NCBI RefSeq assembly: GCF_050574275.1
Contig: NZ_CP192260.1
Coordinates: 1,364,001 to 1,428,000 of the forward strand
From: Virgibacillus_F flavescens
GTDB taxonomy: Bacteria; Bacillota; Bacilli; Bacillales; Amphibacillaceae
Direction: 5' to 3'
DNA length: 64,000 nt
Shown: positions 7,899-16,222 of the stretch, in pieces
How positions within the stretch are numbered: the first letter of the stretch is position 1
Layout of the letters: every line of letters begins with the position of its first letter
Translations under genes and position numbers: made by a program
The notes under the pieces: model-generated
Database searches by the model: none
What the model saw: only the letters and a program-made list of their open reading frames with translations
What the model was told of the DNA's origin: nothing

Positions 7899-8660
7899 AT
7901 GAATAATTTATTTCAATTGAACGGAAAGGTTGCGGCTATAACAGGGACAACAAGAGGAATTGGCAAATCAATGGCTATGGCGCTAGCGGAGGCTGGAGCT
8001 GATATAGCGCTTTTAAATCGAAATCCTGAGCAGACCGATGTAAAAGAAGAAATTGAAGCAGCTACCGGCCGAAAGTGTACCATTGTTCCATGTGATTTAG
8101 ATGACATAGATCAAGTTAAAGAAGCTATTCCAGAGGTAATCAAATCCTATGGTAAAATTGATATTTTAGTTAATTGTGCGGGAATACAGCGCCGGTCACC
8201 AGCTGTTGATTTCACAGAGGAAGATTGGGATGATGTGTTACATGTTAATCTGAAAACTGTGTGGATTTTATCTCAGCAAGCAGGACGTGCCATGGTAGAG
8301 CAAGGTAGCGGCAAAATTATAAATGTAGCGTCTTTACTTTCATTCCAAGGGGGTATAAATGTACCTGCTTATGCAGCTGCCAAAGGAGCAGTAGCTCAGT
8401 TAACCAAGGCTCTTTCAAATGAGTGGGCAAAGCAAAACGTGAATGTAAATGCAATTGTTCCTGGCTATATTGCAACAGGTATGAATACAGCTTTAATTGA
8501 CGATCCAGTTAGAAGTAAGCAAATCCTGGACAGAATTCCTGCAGAACGTTGGGGAAGTCCGGAAGATTTTAAAGGCACCGTTGTGTTTCTTGCCTCAGAC
8601 TCATCATCCTATATTCACGGTCATTTATTAGCAGTAGATGGAGGATGGCTGGGCCGTTAG
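7899..8660 (+). CDS. kduD: SDR oxidoreductase, KduD-like
   Basis: Short-chain dehydrogenase closest in feel to 2-dehydro-3-deoxy-D-gluconate 5-dehydrogenase (KduD), which interconverts keto-deoxy sugar acids in uronate breakdown using NAD(P)H. It shows TGTTRGIG (about residues 15-22) for the cofactor, NCAG (about 88), a Ser in NVASLLSFQ and the catalytic YAAAK (about 155), ending in the classic AVDGGWLGR. 253 residues is normal for the family. GAGAGG precedes ATG. No kduI, uronate transporter or KDG kinase adjoins it, so the substrate is uncertain; gluconate 5-dehydrogenase is an alternative. Confidence 0.75.
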   Translation: MNNLFQLNGKVAAITGTTRGIGKSMAMALAEAGADIALLNRNPEQTDVKEEIEAATGRKCTIVPCDLDDIDQVKEAIPEVIKSYGKIDILVNCAGIQRRSPAVDFTEEDWDDVLHVNLKTVWILSQQAGRAMVEQGSGKIINVASLLSFQGGINVPAYAAAKGAVAQLTKALSNEWAKQNVNVNAIVPGYIATGMNTALIDDPVRSKQILDRIPAERWGSPEDFKGTVVFLASDSSSYIHGHLLAVDGGWLGR

Positions 8661-8671
8661 ACTTTTAGGTT

Positions 8672-8740
8672 GGGACATGGTGGGACATGGGGACGGTTCT
8701 TTTGTCCCGTTCCGGGACAGAAGAACCGTCCCTATGTCCC
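8672..8740. repeat. GGGACA repeat pair (F-R) with duplicated left arm
   Basis: F unit 8682-8708, R unit 8714-8740; GGGACATGGT at 8672-8681 duplicates the F arm. Lies between convergent kduD and the helicase gene, ending one base before the helicase stop codon. Confidence 0.9.
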
Positions 8741-8741
8741 G

Positions 8742-11012
8742 CTAACGGCGCCATTCTTCTGGGAGCAGTTTCTGGTAGGTTGGCTGCAGGAACCGGTCAT
8801 CGATTAGTGCGATGGTTCCCTTATCGGACTCGGACCTGATGAGTCGTCCGCCAGCTTGCAGAACTTTATTCATACCGGGAAAGACGTAGGCGTAATTGAA
8901 GCCGTTAAAGCCTTCGTTCGTGAAATAATCCTTAATGATATCCCGTTCGAATCCGATCTGCGGAAAGCCGACACCTACGACCATGACGCCGCAAAGGCGA
9001 TCGCCTTTTAGATCGACGCCTTCTGAGAAAACGCCGCCAAGAACCGCAAATCCTACTAATCTTGCGTCTTCGTCTTCGTGGGCTTTGAAAGCGCTCAGGA
9101 AATTTTCGCGCAGCTCTTCCGACATGCCAGTTTCCTGGACAATGGTTTTTACATCTGGAGCTTCGGCTTTAAATGCCTCGAAGACTTTATTCATATAAAT
9201 ATAGGACGGGAAAAAAATCATGAAATTCCCTTTTTGCTTGTTGAGAACACCGAGCATAAACTGAACCATTGGCAAAATGGTGCGTTCCCGGTCACGATAG
9301 CGGGTCGACAAGGGCTCAATCAGAATATCTGCATTTTCATGAACAAATGGAGAAGGAATCGAGAGCACATAGTCTTCCTGGGTTCCTCCGAGCAAGTTTT
9401 TATAGTAATCTGCTGGTGTAAGAGTTGCCGAAAAGAAAACTTTAGAGCGGAAGCCCTTTCCCATTTGCTGCAGAAGGTACGATGGATCTAAACAAAAGAG
9501 CTTGATCATTACATCGTTCTCGTTTAATTCTACATAGGAGACGAAGCGTTTATCGTAAAGCCGGCAGATTTTTGCGAAGGTGCTGGCAGCAAAATATGTA
9601 TCCACTAATTGCTCATCGGAATCCGCGCTTTGAATCAATTCTTCTTCTGCCACTTCTGTGAACTTTTCCACCAGAACTGCCAGGTCTTCATCGAGTTGTT
9701 TTTCTACGATATACTCTTCTTTTCGCTTTTCTGCGAGACTTACGTTGACGGCTTTCGCTGCTTTAGCAACTGCCGAATTTATATCTTTGTATTCCTTTTG
9801 CACCTGTAAAAACGATGATTTAAACAAAACCGCCGAGTACATTTCCCGAGCACGATCAACCAGGTTATGCGCTTCATCGACGAGCAGTACCGATTGTTTT
9901 TTCTGGTCTTCAATTAACCGTTTCAAAGACACTCTAGGGTCGTATATATAATTATAATCGCAGATGACCGCATCGGCAGTATAAGCAAGGTCGAGCGAAA
10001 ATTCGAACGGACAAACCGTATGTTTCCGTGCGTATGCTTCAATTACTGGCCGGGTCATCAGTGATTCGTTTTGAAAAATATCCAGAATTGCTCCGTTAAT
10101 CCGGTCATAATAACCATCTGCAAACGGACAGTGCTCAGCGTTGCAAATCGTTTCTTCCTGAAAACATATTTTAGCTTTTGCAGTAATGGTGACAACTTTT
10201 ATCTTCAGGCCATTTTCAATTAACAACCGGAACGCGTCCTCGGCGGCGGTTCTGGTAATGGTTTTTGCAGTCAGGTAAAAAATGCGCTGGAGGGTGCCTT
10301 CTCCGATCGATTTAATTGCTGGGAAAACAGTGGAAATGGTTTTTCCGATGCCAGTTGCAGCCTTGGCAAACAAAACTTTTTTCTCGAGGATCGTTTTATA
10401 GACGGATCCCGCAAGCTTGTGCTGACCTTCCCGATATTCGCCGAATGGAAAGGCTAGCTCTTTACTGCTCAAATTTCTGTCCACTATATGCTGAGTCTTC
10501 GCTTTGGCGTATGAAGCGTACTGACTGACTACATCCATGATAAAGTTTTCAAGCTCTGTTAAGGTCATCGTGCGCCTAAACTGTTTCTGTTCTTCTGTTC
10601 TGATTTGTACATACGTCAGCTGAATGGTCATTTGCTCGCGCTCTTGATCTTTCGCATAAATATACGCATAAAAAATAGCTTGAGCCCAGTGTACCGGATA
10701 GGAATCCTCTGTAATCGCAGCAAGCGCGCGTGAAGTGGACTTGATTTCATCGACGATTACCGAGTCGTCCTCCTGTAAAAGCAATCCGTCTGCGCGACCG
10801 TCCACTTGCATGATTATATCTTCATGGGGAATCTCTGTTTTTAAGTAGACTTCCTTTTGGTCATTGCTGCTGTAAGTTTTTTGTATCTTCTGATGTGCTT
10901 TCGTACCATCTGTTAGCGGTGTCGACGAACGGAAGCCGCCAGACTCAATACTCCCACTTCGAAACACGTATTCCACCAGATGCCGCACCGATATTTTTAC
11001 AACGTTTGTCAT
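8742..11012 (-). CDS. XPD/DinG-like helicase with N-terminal PD-(D/E)XK nuclease domain
   Basis: 756-residue superfamily 2 helicase. The N-terminus (about residues 1-170) looks like a Cas4/RecB-type nuclease: GTKAHQKI, then DGRADGLL and VIVDEIKSTSR supplying D...ExK. The helicase part has Walker A AATGIGKTIS (about 220), DEAH in LLVDEAHN (about 377) and C-terminal motifs with GVDLKGDRLCG and QAGGRLIRS. Four cysteines between about 281 and 335 (ICFQEETICNAEHC and a later CPFE) match the iron-sulfur cluster site of XPD/DinG enzymes. The role is probably DNA repair. ATG 11012 is preferred over ATG 11024 because GGGTGATTAC stands directly before it. Single gene. Confidence 0.85.
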   Translation of the reverse strand: MTNVVKISVRHLVEYVFRSGSIESGGFRSSTPLTDGTKAHQKIQKTYSSNDQKEVYLKTEIPHEDIIMQVDGRADGLLLQEDDSVIVDEIKSTSRALAAITEDSYPVHWAQAIFYAYIYAKDQEREQMTIQLTYVQIRTEEQKQFRRTMTLTELENFIMDVVSQYASYAKAKTQHIVDRNLSSKELAFPFGEYREGQHKLAGSVYKTILEKKVLFAKAATGIGKTISTVFPAIKSIGEGTLQRIFYLTAKTITRTAAEDAFRLLIENGLKIKVVTITAKAKICFQEETICNAEHCPFADGYYDRINGAILDIFQNESLMTRPVIEAYARKHTVCPFEFSLDLAYTADAVICDYNYIYDPRVSLKRLIEDQKKQSVLLVDEAHNLVDRAREMYSAVLFKSSFLQVQKEYKDINSAVAKAAKAVNVSLAEKRKEEYIVEKQLDEDLAVLVEKFTEVAEEELIQSADSDEQLVDTYFAASTFAKICRLYDKRFVSYVELNENDVMIKLFCLDPSYLLQQMGKGFRSKVFFSATLTPADYYKNLLGGTQEDYVLSIPSPFVHENADILIEPLSTRYRDRERTILPMVQFMLGVLNKQKGNFMIFFPSYIYMNKVFEAFKAEAPDVKTIVQETGMSEELRENFLSAFKAHEDEDARLVGFAVLGGVFSEGVDLKGDRLCGVMVVGVGFPQIGFERDIIKDYFTNEGFNGFNYAYVFPGMNKVLQAGGRLIRSESDKGTIALIDDRFLQPTYQKLLPEEWRR

Positions 11013-11077
11013 GTAATCACCCATTTTTTCTTCGTTCCTATAAGTTTAGCAGTTTAGCGGGGATTAGGGAAGAAGAG

Positions 11078-11104
11078 GGGACAGAGGGACGGTTCTTTTG
11101 TCCC
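11078..11104 (+). repeat. GGGACA repeat unit, forward, single
   Basis: One complete F unit upstream of the helicase gene. Confidence 0.9.
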
Positions 11105-11386
11105 ATTGGTTGTCGATTTCTGTAAGTTGAAAACACATTATCAATGACATCTTAAATTTAGTCTTTACGTTAAAGTAACAGTATTTCCGGACTTACTGAT
11201 TGAATGTAGGGGAACTGCAGGAAAAAGGGAAAGCGTCCCGCCTTGGTAACTATAATGCGGCCGTTAATTTGTTGAAATTGGTTGAGGGAGAAAAAATGAG
11301 AGATGGTTGCCTGTATAATTGGAGTTGTTACAGAAGGTCGAAACGAATGAGATGAAACGACTATGGAAAGAATGGATAAAAGGAAA

Positions 11387-11413
11387 GGGACAAGAGAACC
11401 GTCCCTCTGTCCC
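11387..11413 (-). repeat. GGGACA repeat unit, reverse, single
   Basis: One complete R unit, about 106 bp before the LuxR-type gene. Confidence 0.9.
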
Positions 11414-11519
11414 TTTATTCAGTAAATTTGCATTTTATTTGGAAATGAACTAAAGTAATTAGGTAATTAGTCCGATATAATGGGTGAAGGTGTATTTTGT
11501 GGAGATGGAGTGACGTACG

Positions 11520-12170
11520 ATGATAAAAACTATGCTGTTTGACCAAACCAGTGTGTTATACGATAAATTGAAATTAGTAAAACAAAAAGATGTTGAATTT
11601 ATTGGTCTGGTAACAGATGAAAACGTTATTCTATCGGAAATTACTCAAAAGAACCCATCTGTTGTCCTTTTATGTACGGGACAGAAAAATAATGTTAGCG
11701 GGCTTGTTGGTTTAGTGAAAAATTCGTTACCGGAAATCAAGCTAATTTATTTGATGGATACATACAATGAAGAACTAGTCATCGATGGAATTGAAAAAAA
11801 TGTTGATGGATATCTGTTAACCTATTTTGATCAGGAAAAAATTATCACCGAAATTGTTCATGTCAGTAAAGGTCAGTTCGTCTTGGCAGGAGAAATAGCT
11901 AAAGTGCTGATTAATGAAATTCAATCCCGTTATTTATATAAGAAGCAATTATTGAAAATAAAATTGATAGATCAGGGTTTCGATATTAAAGATCGATATG
12001 TGGATATTCTTTTTCTGATTCTTCAAAAGCACAAAAACCATGAAATAGCTGCGAAGCTTAACCTGAGTGAGAAAACTATTCGGGACTATGTGAGTCATGT
12101 TTATACGTTGATCGGTATTCATAATCGGAAGAAGCTGGTTGTTTATTTGGAAGATCTGATGCGGGGTTAA
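11520..12170 (+). CDS. LuxR-type regulator with degenerate receiver domain
   Basis: 216-residue DNA-binding protein built like a NarL/LuxR response regulator. The C-terminal HTH (about residues 158-212) is good: NHEIAAKLNLSEKTIRDYVS. The N-terminal receiver-like part lacks the phosphorylation site: the beta-3 strand reads PSVVLLCTGQ where an Asp should stand, and the acidic pair after beta-1 is reduced to a single Asp. It is therefore unlikely to be controlled by a classical histidine kinase, and none is adjacent. The start ATG has a GGAG a dozen bases upstream. The 3' end overlaps the convergent ypbF-like gene by 95 bp. Targets are unknown. Confidence 0.8.
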   Translation: MIKTMLFDQTSVLYDKLKLVKQKDVEFIGLVTDENVILSEITQKNPSVVLLCTGQKNNVSGLVGLVKNSLPEIKLIYLMDTYNEELVIDGIEKNVDGYLLTYFDQEKIITEIVHVSKGQFVLAGEIAKVLINEIQSRYLYKKQLLKIKLIDQGFDIKDRYVDILFLILQKHKNHEIAAKLNLSEKTIRDYVSHVYTLIGIHNRKKLVVYLEDLMRG

Positions 12171-12624
12171 GTGGGATTTTTTTATCGAACTTAAATCTTA
12201 CATTAATACCATGCTCCTCCATTACTTCAGATATCTCATCTCTGAGTTTAGAATTGTCATTCAAATGCCAGGAACTTTTCAGGTGAGTGATAGACTCTAA
12301 CCGCAGCTCCTCTAAGTTAGCTTTTGCTTTATCAATTTCCTTTTTACAATTTACGTATTTAAGGCAAAGCGTTACGGATATAACAGTAAGCATAATACGG
12401 TAGAAATCCCCGAAAAAATCAGATGTTATAAATAAAATGTTTCCAGACGGATGTATCCTAATAAAATATAATATAGCGACTATTAACATGGCGACAGAAA
12501 CAATTGCTAATAATAGATAATTAGATTGTTTCCTGGTTAGTTCATTTATATTTTCTTTTAAATATATTAGTGATTCCAGCATCTTATAAGTGTCATTTGT
12601 AACACGATTTTTTAATCTCTCCAT
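12076..12624 (-). CDS. YpbF-like (DUF2663) membrane protein
   Basis: 182-residue protein with two membrane segments (about residues 38-57 and 72-90). Around them are family-like blocks: NDTYKMLESLIYLKE at the start and, after the membrane part, a helical stretch with LEELRLESITHLKSSW and EEHGINVRFK, as in YpbF/DUF2663 proteins. Function of the family is unknown. The normal end would be near INVRFK; here about 35 extra polar residues follow, encoded antisense to the HTH of the convergent LuxR-type gene, as if the original stop was lost. RBS AGAGGTGAT before ATG. Family call is from memory, moderate certainty. Confidence 0.65.
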   Translation of the reverse strand: MERLKNRVTNDTYKMLESLIYLKENINELTRKQSNYLLLAIVSVAMLIVAILYFIRIHPSGNILFITSDFFGDFYRIMLTVISVTLCLKYVNCKKEIDKAKANLEELRLESITHLKSSWHLNDNSKLRDEISEVMEEHGINVRFKFDKKIPLNPASDLPNKQPASSDYEYRSTYKHDSHSPE

Positions 12625-12682
12625 ACAATATCACCTCTAAATAATGTGTATGACGCAGTTGAATAAATTAGGACAGAATGGT

Positions 12683-12709
12683 GGGACAAGAGAACCGTCC
12701 CTCTGTCCC
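12683..12709 (-). repeat. GGGACA repeat unit, reverse, single
   Basis: One complete R unit next to a bidirectional terminator. Confidence 0.9.
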
Positions 12710-12715
12710 TTTCAT

Positions 12716-12752
12716 AAAAAAGAACAGTTGCTGCATGCAACTGTTCTTTTTT
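12716..12752 (-). terminator. Bidirectional-type terminator downstream of the Cys-rich gene
   Basis: Symmetrical A6-GAACAGTTGC / GCAACTGTTC-T6 stem with a 5-nt loop. Serves the minus-strand gene at 12787; could also stop plus-strand transcripts. Confidence 0.8.
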
Positions 12753-12786
12753 GTATGGGTTCCTTGTCCAACTTTATTGAGTGTGT

Positions 12787-13020
12787 TTATTGTGCTGCGG
12801 TTGTTCCTAGGTTCTGGAGTAAATTAGTTAGTACATTTCTTACTTGTTGTGTTTGTTCTTGTGTTAAGTCATTTGGGGAAGTTAATTTTAGACAAGGCAA
12901 TTCTAATTGGAGCTCAAGTCCAAGTATTACAATACTAACCGGACATGGGATTGAAAGACAAAGTAACTCGTCACCTTGACAACAACCATCAGGACATTGG
13001 ACTAAATCTTGTGCTTTCAT
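12787..13020 (-). CDS. Small cysteine-rich protein of unknown function
   Basis: 77-residue protein not recognised as a named family. Seen: an excellent AAAGGAGGTG ribosome site 6 bp before ATG 13020 (the in-frame GTG at 13029 lies inside that site and is rejected), six or more cysteines in the first half (QCPDGCCQGDELLC, IPCP, LPCL), a hydrophobic middle (VSIVILGLELQLEL) and a Gln/Asn/Thr-rich helical end. No signal peptide. The composition recalls small spore coat or exosporium proteins, but this is only a guess. Own terminator; single gene. Confidence 0.7.
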   Translation of the reverse strand: MKAQDLVQCPDGCCQGDELLCLSIPCPVSIVILGLELQLELPCLKLTSPNDLTQEQTQQVRNVLTNLLQNLGTTAAQ

Positions 13021-13132
13021 GAAAAACACCTCCTTTCACGTGAGGTCACTCTTAATATATGAGCGTGAAGATTACTTGTATAAACTACTAGCACGGTATT
13101 CGAGCAAAATAAAGAAACAACCTATCTGGTTT

Positions 13133-13192
13133 GGGACGAGAGGGACGGTTCTTCTGTCCCGCACCGGGACAGAAGAACCGTCCCTGTGTCCC
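13133..13192. repeat. GGGACA repeat pair (F-R)
   Basis: F unit 13133-13160 (28 bp, GGGACG start) and R unit 13166-13192, in the divergent region before the polyol PTS operon. Confidence 0.9.
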
Positions 13193-13232
13193 TAAAGCAC
13201 AAGGTTGTACATAAACTGTTCGTTTGCTTGTG

Positions 13233-13248
13233 ATGAAAACGCATTCAT
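13233..13248 (+). promoter_or_regulatory. CcpA cre site before the polyol PTS operon
   Basis: ATGAAAACGCATTCAT fits the consensus WTGNAARCGNWWNCAW at every position. It sits just upstream of a possible -10 TAGAAT (13266-13271), so glucose repression is expected. Confidence 0.75.
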
Positions 13249-13294
13249 TTATGTTTTTTTGTTGATAGAATATTTAGTGAAGGAGCGATTACGA

Positions 13295-15346
13295 ATGACG
13301 CTTACTTATCGTAATAAGAAAATTCTAGATGAAATTATAAGTAATCCTAATGTTTCCAGCGCTGCACTTGAGAAGAAGTACGACTTATCCCGCAGGCAGC
13401 TTGGTTACAGTGTTACAAAGATTAATGAGTGGTTTATGATCAATAATCTTCCTGTAATCGAAAGAACAAGACAAGGTCAGTTTATTATTAATCCATCGGT
13501 TTTCAGTCAGCTCAATCTAGACAAGACGGTTGACCTGGATAATGCTGTGATTCCGGAAAACGAACGGATTCAGCTTATTTTGATCATGCTCATTGGCTAC
13601 AAAGAGGAATTAGCACTCAACGATTTTTCCAGTGAACTTGGAGTCAGCAAAAACACGGTCCTTGCCAATATGAAGCAAGCGCAGGCTTATGTAGATCCCT
13701 ATAATTTAAGCATTCGTTATACCAGAAAGTCTGGTTATCTATTGGAAGGGAAAGAGTTTCAGGTTCGCAAGCTACTAATTCATATCATCTATCAATTGAG
13801 GCAAATGAATAACGGTTTAAGTATGGTTAAAAAGCTTGCAAACATTCAGGACAATGAAATAGCAGAATTTCATAATCGAATTGAAAATGTAGAAAACAGA
13901 TTAAGTTTGAAGTTTACTGACGAGAAAATGGAAACGATGCCATATATTCTTCTATTAATACTTAGAAGAATTGAAAAGGGTAATTTCATTAATGATTTTT
14001 CTATCAAGTATGAAGAAGTTTCGGATACAAAAGAATACCTGGCAACAGAAGATATTTTATACGATTATGAAGAAATTCCACTTTTCGAGCGTTTATTCAT
14101 AACGCTGCATTTATTAACAACTAATGTATATTACTCAGAAATCGAGCTGGATGAATCTATTAGCGATATCGTTCCGGCAATTGATCATATGCTGCAGATC
14201 TTTGAAAAAAGAGCATGTATTTATTTTCAGGAACGGGAGCAGCTGCTTGAGAAACTGCTTCAGCATATCAAACCTGCTTATTATCGTATTAAGTATCAAT
14301 TAACCGTAACAACTAGTTTTCAGGATGGATTAACTAAAGAATTCACCGAATTGCATCACCTGCTCAAACAATCAACAGGACCGCTTGAAAAATTAATTGG
14401 CAGTGACATTCCGGAAAGCGAAACAACGTTCATCACGATGCTGGTCGGCGGCTGGATGAGTAAACAGGGTGACAGTATTGGGGAAAAGATAAAAGCAATT
14501 GTGGTATGTCCTCAAGGCGTATCGGTATCCAAGCTAATGTTTAATGAATTACGCAAGCTGTTTTCGGAATTTGTATTTCTCGACTCCCTGTCTGTTCGTG
14601 AGTTTTTGAATTATCAATTAGAATATGACATCGTATTTTCCACGTTATCGTTAGAAACGGAGAAGAAGCTGTTTATTTCAAAGGCATTTCTTGGAGATAA
14701 AGAAAAGCAGCAGTTAAGAAAACAGGTGATGATGGAGTTATATGGATATATTCCAAACGATATTGATGTGCCGCATTTATTGGAAATAATAAAGCGTCAT
14801 GCAGAAATTCAGAATGAAAAAGCGTTGGCTGAGGATCTGCAGATGTATGTTAATCGAGATGAGTTAGTTTTAGGAGATCATCAAGAAGCCAATAAACCAT
14901 TAAATTTAGACGAGCTTATTTTACCAGAACACATTACGGTTAGAAGTGCTGTGAAATCCTGGGACGAAGCGATTCGAATTGCTTCCCAGCCGTTAGTTCG
15001 CAGCGGCAAGATAACACAGGATTATATTGAAGCAATGATTACGAATAATGACCATGATCCATATATAGTAATCGGTCCGAACATAGCAATCCCGCATGCT
15101 GCTCCAGAAGATGGGGCAAGCGATGTGGGGATGAGCTTACTTCGTCTGACTGATGGTGTGCAGTTCACAACCGACTATACCATTAATTTAATCGTTGTAA
15201 TTGCAGCTGTAGATAAACAACAACATATCCATGCTTTAATGCAGCTGCTGAAACTGGCGGCATCTGAGCAGGATCGAACGAACATAATTAGGAACAGTTC
15301 CATCAGAGATATTTATGAAACCATTCAATTATTTTCTGGTGAATAA
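13295..15346 (+). CDS. PRD-containing PTS regulator (MtlR/BglG-like activator)
   Basis: 683-residue transcription activator controlled by PTS phosphorylation. Order: N-terminal HTH segments (about residues 1-150, ALEKKYDLSRRQLGYS; ELGVSKNTVLANM), two PTS regulation domains in the middle, a GatB-like IIB module with the Cys of VVCPQGVSVS (about 403), and a mannitol/fructose-type IIA module with the phospho-His in IPHAAPEDG (about 600). Start moved from 13205 to ATG 13295, which has AAGGAG nine bases upstream; the extra 30 residues have no family resemblance. It precedes the IIA gene by 27 bp and very probably controls this operon according to substrate uptake. Confidence 0.88.
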   Translation: MTLTYRNKKILDEIISNPNVSSAALEKKYDLSRRQLGYSVTKINEWFMINNLPVIERTRQGQFIINPSVFSQLNLDKTVDLDNAVIPENERIQLILIMLIGYKEELALNDFSSELGVSKNTVLANMKQAQAYVDPYNLSIRYTRKSGYLLEGKEFQVRKLLIHIIYQLRQMNNGLSMVKKLANIQDNEIAEFHNRIENVENRLSLKFTDEKMETMPYILLLILRRIEKGNFINDFSIKYEEVSDTKEYLATEDILYDYEEIPLFERLFITLHLLTTNVYYSEIELDESISDIVPAIDHMLQIFEKRACIYFQEREQLLEKLLQHIKPAYYRIKYQLTVTTSFQDGLTKEFTELHHLLKQSTGPLEKLIGSDIPESETTFITMLVGGWMSKQGDSIGEKIKAIVVCPQGVSVSKLMFNELRKLFSEFVFLDSLSVREFLNYQLEYDIVFSTLSLETEKKLFISKAFLGDKEKQQLRKQVMMELYGYIPNDIDVPHLLEIIKRHAEIQNEKALAEDLQMYVNRDELVLGDHQEANKPLNLDELILPEHITVRSAVKSWDEAIRIASQPLVRSGKITQDYIEAMITNNDHDPYIVIGPNIAIPHAAPEDGASDVGMSLLRLTDGVQFTTDYTINLIVVIAAVDKQQHIHALMQLLKLAASEQDRTNIIRNSSIRDIYETIQLFSGE

Positions 15347-15373
15347 ATGAAAACAACGATATGAGGTGTGAAT

Positions 15374-15859
15374 ATGGGAGAGGTATTTTTTGACGAATCT
15401 GTCATTCTCTTAGATGTGGAAGGCAGCACGAAAGAAGATATTTTAACAGTAATGAGCAGGAATTTAGAAGAGAAAAAGCTGGTAAAGAGTAGTTTCACCC
15501 AAGCAATTATTGCCAGAGAAAATGAATTTGCAACTGGGCTGCCAACTGGAGGATGTTCCGTGGCAATTCCGCATACAGATTTTGAACATGTAAATCAAAA
15601 GGCAATCAGCATCGCAATTTTAAAAGAGCAGGTAGAATTCGGTGTTATGGGTGATGAAAGTGAAACAACGCCTGTGAAAGTTGTGTTCATGCTTGCGATG
15701 GATAAAGCGGATGAACAGCTGCCGTTATTGCAAAAATTAATGCAGGTTTTTCAGCATGCTGATACGTTGAAGTATTTGGCTAGTGAAAGAGATAAAACTG
15801 CGATTAAACAAGTAGTAAAAGATCGACTTGGTATCGCAGCACTTAAAGGAGGTGAGTAA
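15374..15859 (+). CDS. gatA: PTS IIA component, galactitol (Gat) family
   Basis: 161-residue cytoplasmic phosphocarrier that accepts phosphate from HPr and passes it to IIB. The active His is in IPHTDFEH (about residue 66) after a TGLPTGG loop typical of GatA/fructose IIA proteins. ATG 15374 is chosen because GAGGTG stands five bases before it; the upstream GTG 15368 overlaps that site. The IIB gene follows after 2 bp, so the two are translationally coupled. The substrate of the whole PTS need not be galactitol; see the operon finding. Confidence 0.88.
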   Translation: MGEVFFDESVILLDVEGSTKEDILTVMSRNLEEKKLVKSSFTQAIIARENEFATGLPTGGCSVAIPHTDFEHVNQKAISIAILKEQVEFGVMGDESETTPVKVVFMLAMDKADEQLPLLQKLMQVFQHADTLKYLASERDKTAIKQVVKDRLGIAALKGGE

Positions 15860-15861
15860 GA

Positions 15862-16146
15862 ATGAATAAAAAGAAGGTATTGGTAGCTTGTGGCGCAGGT
15901 GTTGCTACATCAACCGTTGTGAACGGTGCGATTGAAGATATGGCGAAAGAACACAACCTGAAACTAGACTTGGTTCAGATTAAAATAACAGAGGTAGGAA
16001 GCCATGTGGATACAGCGGATTTGCTAGTAACAACAGCAATGACGAAAAAAGAATATCCATTCCCTGTAATTAACGCTCGTTCATTTTTAACAGGTATTGG
16101 TGTTGAAGATACGAAGAAACAAATTCTTGAAGAGCTTCAAAAATAA
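15862..16146 (+). CDS. gatB: PTS IIB component, galactitol (Gat) family
   Basis: 94-residue phosphocarrier. The phosphorylated Cys is residue 10 in LVACGAGVATST, the usual P-loop of GatB-type IIB proteins. Normal length. AAAGGAGGTGAG precedes ATG, overlapping the end of the IIA gene. It passes phosphate to the sugar alcohol carried by IIC. Confidence 0.9.
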   Translation: MNKKKVLVACGAGVATSTVVNGAIEDMAKEHNLKLDLVQIKITEVGSHVDTADLLVTTAMTKKEYPFPVINARSFLTGIGVEDTKKQILEELQK

Positions 16147-16165
16147 GGTTTAAAAACTATGCTTG

Positions 16166-16200
16166 AATCTCGATTTTTCTTTATAAGGGAAATCGGGATT
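16166..16200 (+). other. Hairpin between IIB and IIC genes
   Basis: Near-perfect 11-bp stem AATCTCGATTT / AAATCGGGATT (one G-U type pair) with a 13-nt loop and no T run. Probably an mRNA processing or stability element within the operon. Confidence 0.5.
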
Positions 16201-16222
16201 TACAGCTAAGGGGGAAGAAACG

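Larger units (their letters stand above)
11013..11519. other. Divergent intergenic region with two single repeat units
   Basis: About 500 bp between the helicase and the LuxR-type gene. It holds an F unit and an R unit 282 bp apart. A 19-codon reading frame with a ribosome site (ATG at 11296) is too short to support as a gene. TATAAT at 11476-11481 may serve the LuxR-type gene, but no good -35 was seen. Confidence 0.5.

Noticed and set aside
8742..11012. The PD-(D/E)XK helicase as a Cas4/Csa-type CRISPR gene
   Set aside because: No cas neighbours or array; the helicase part is XPD/DinG-like.
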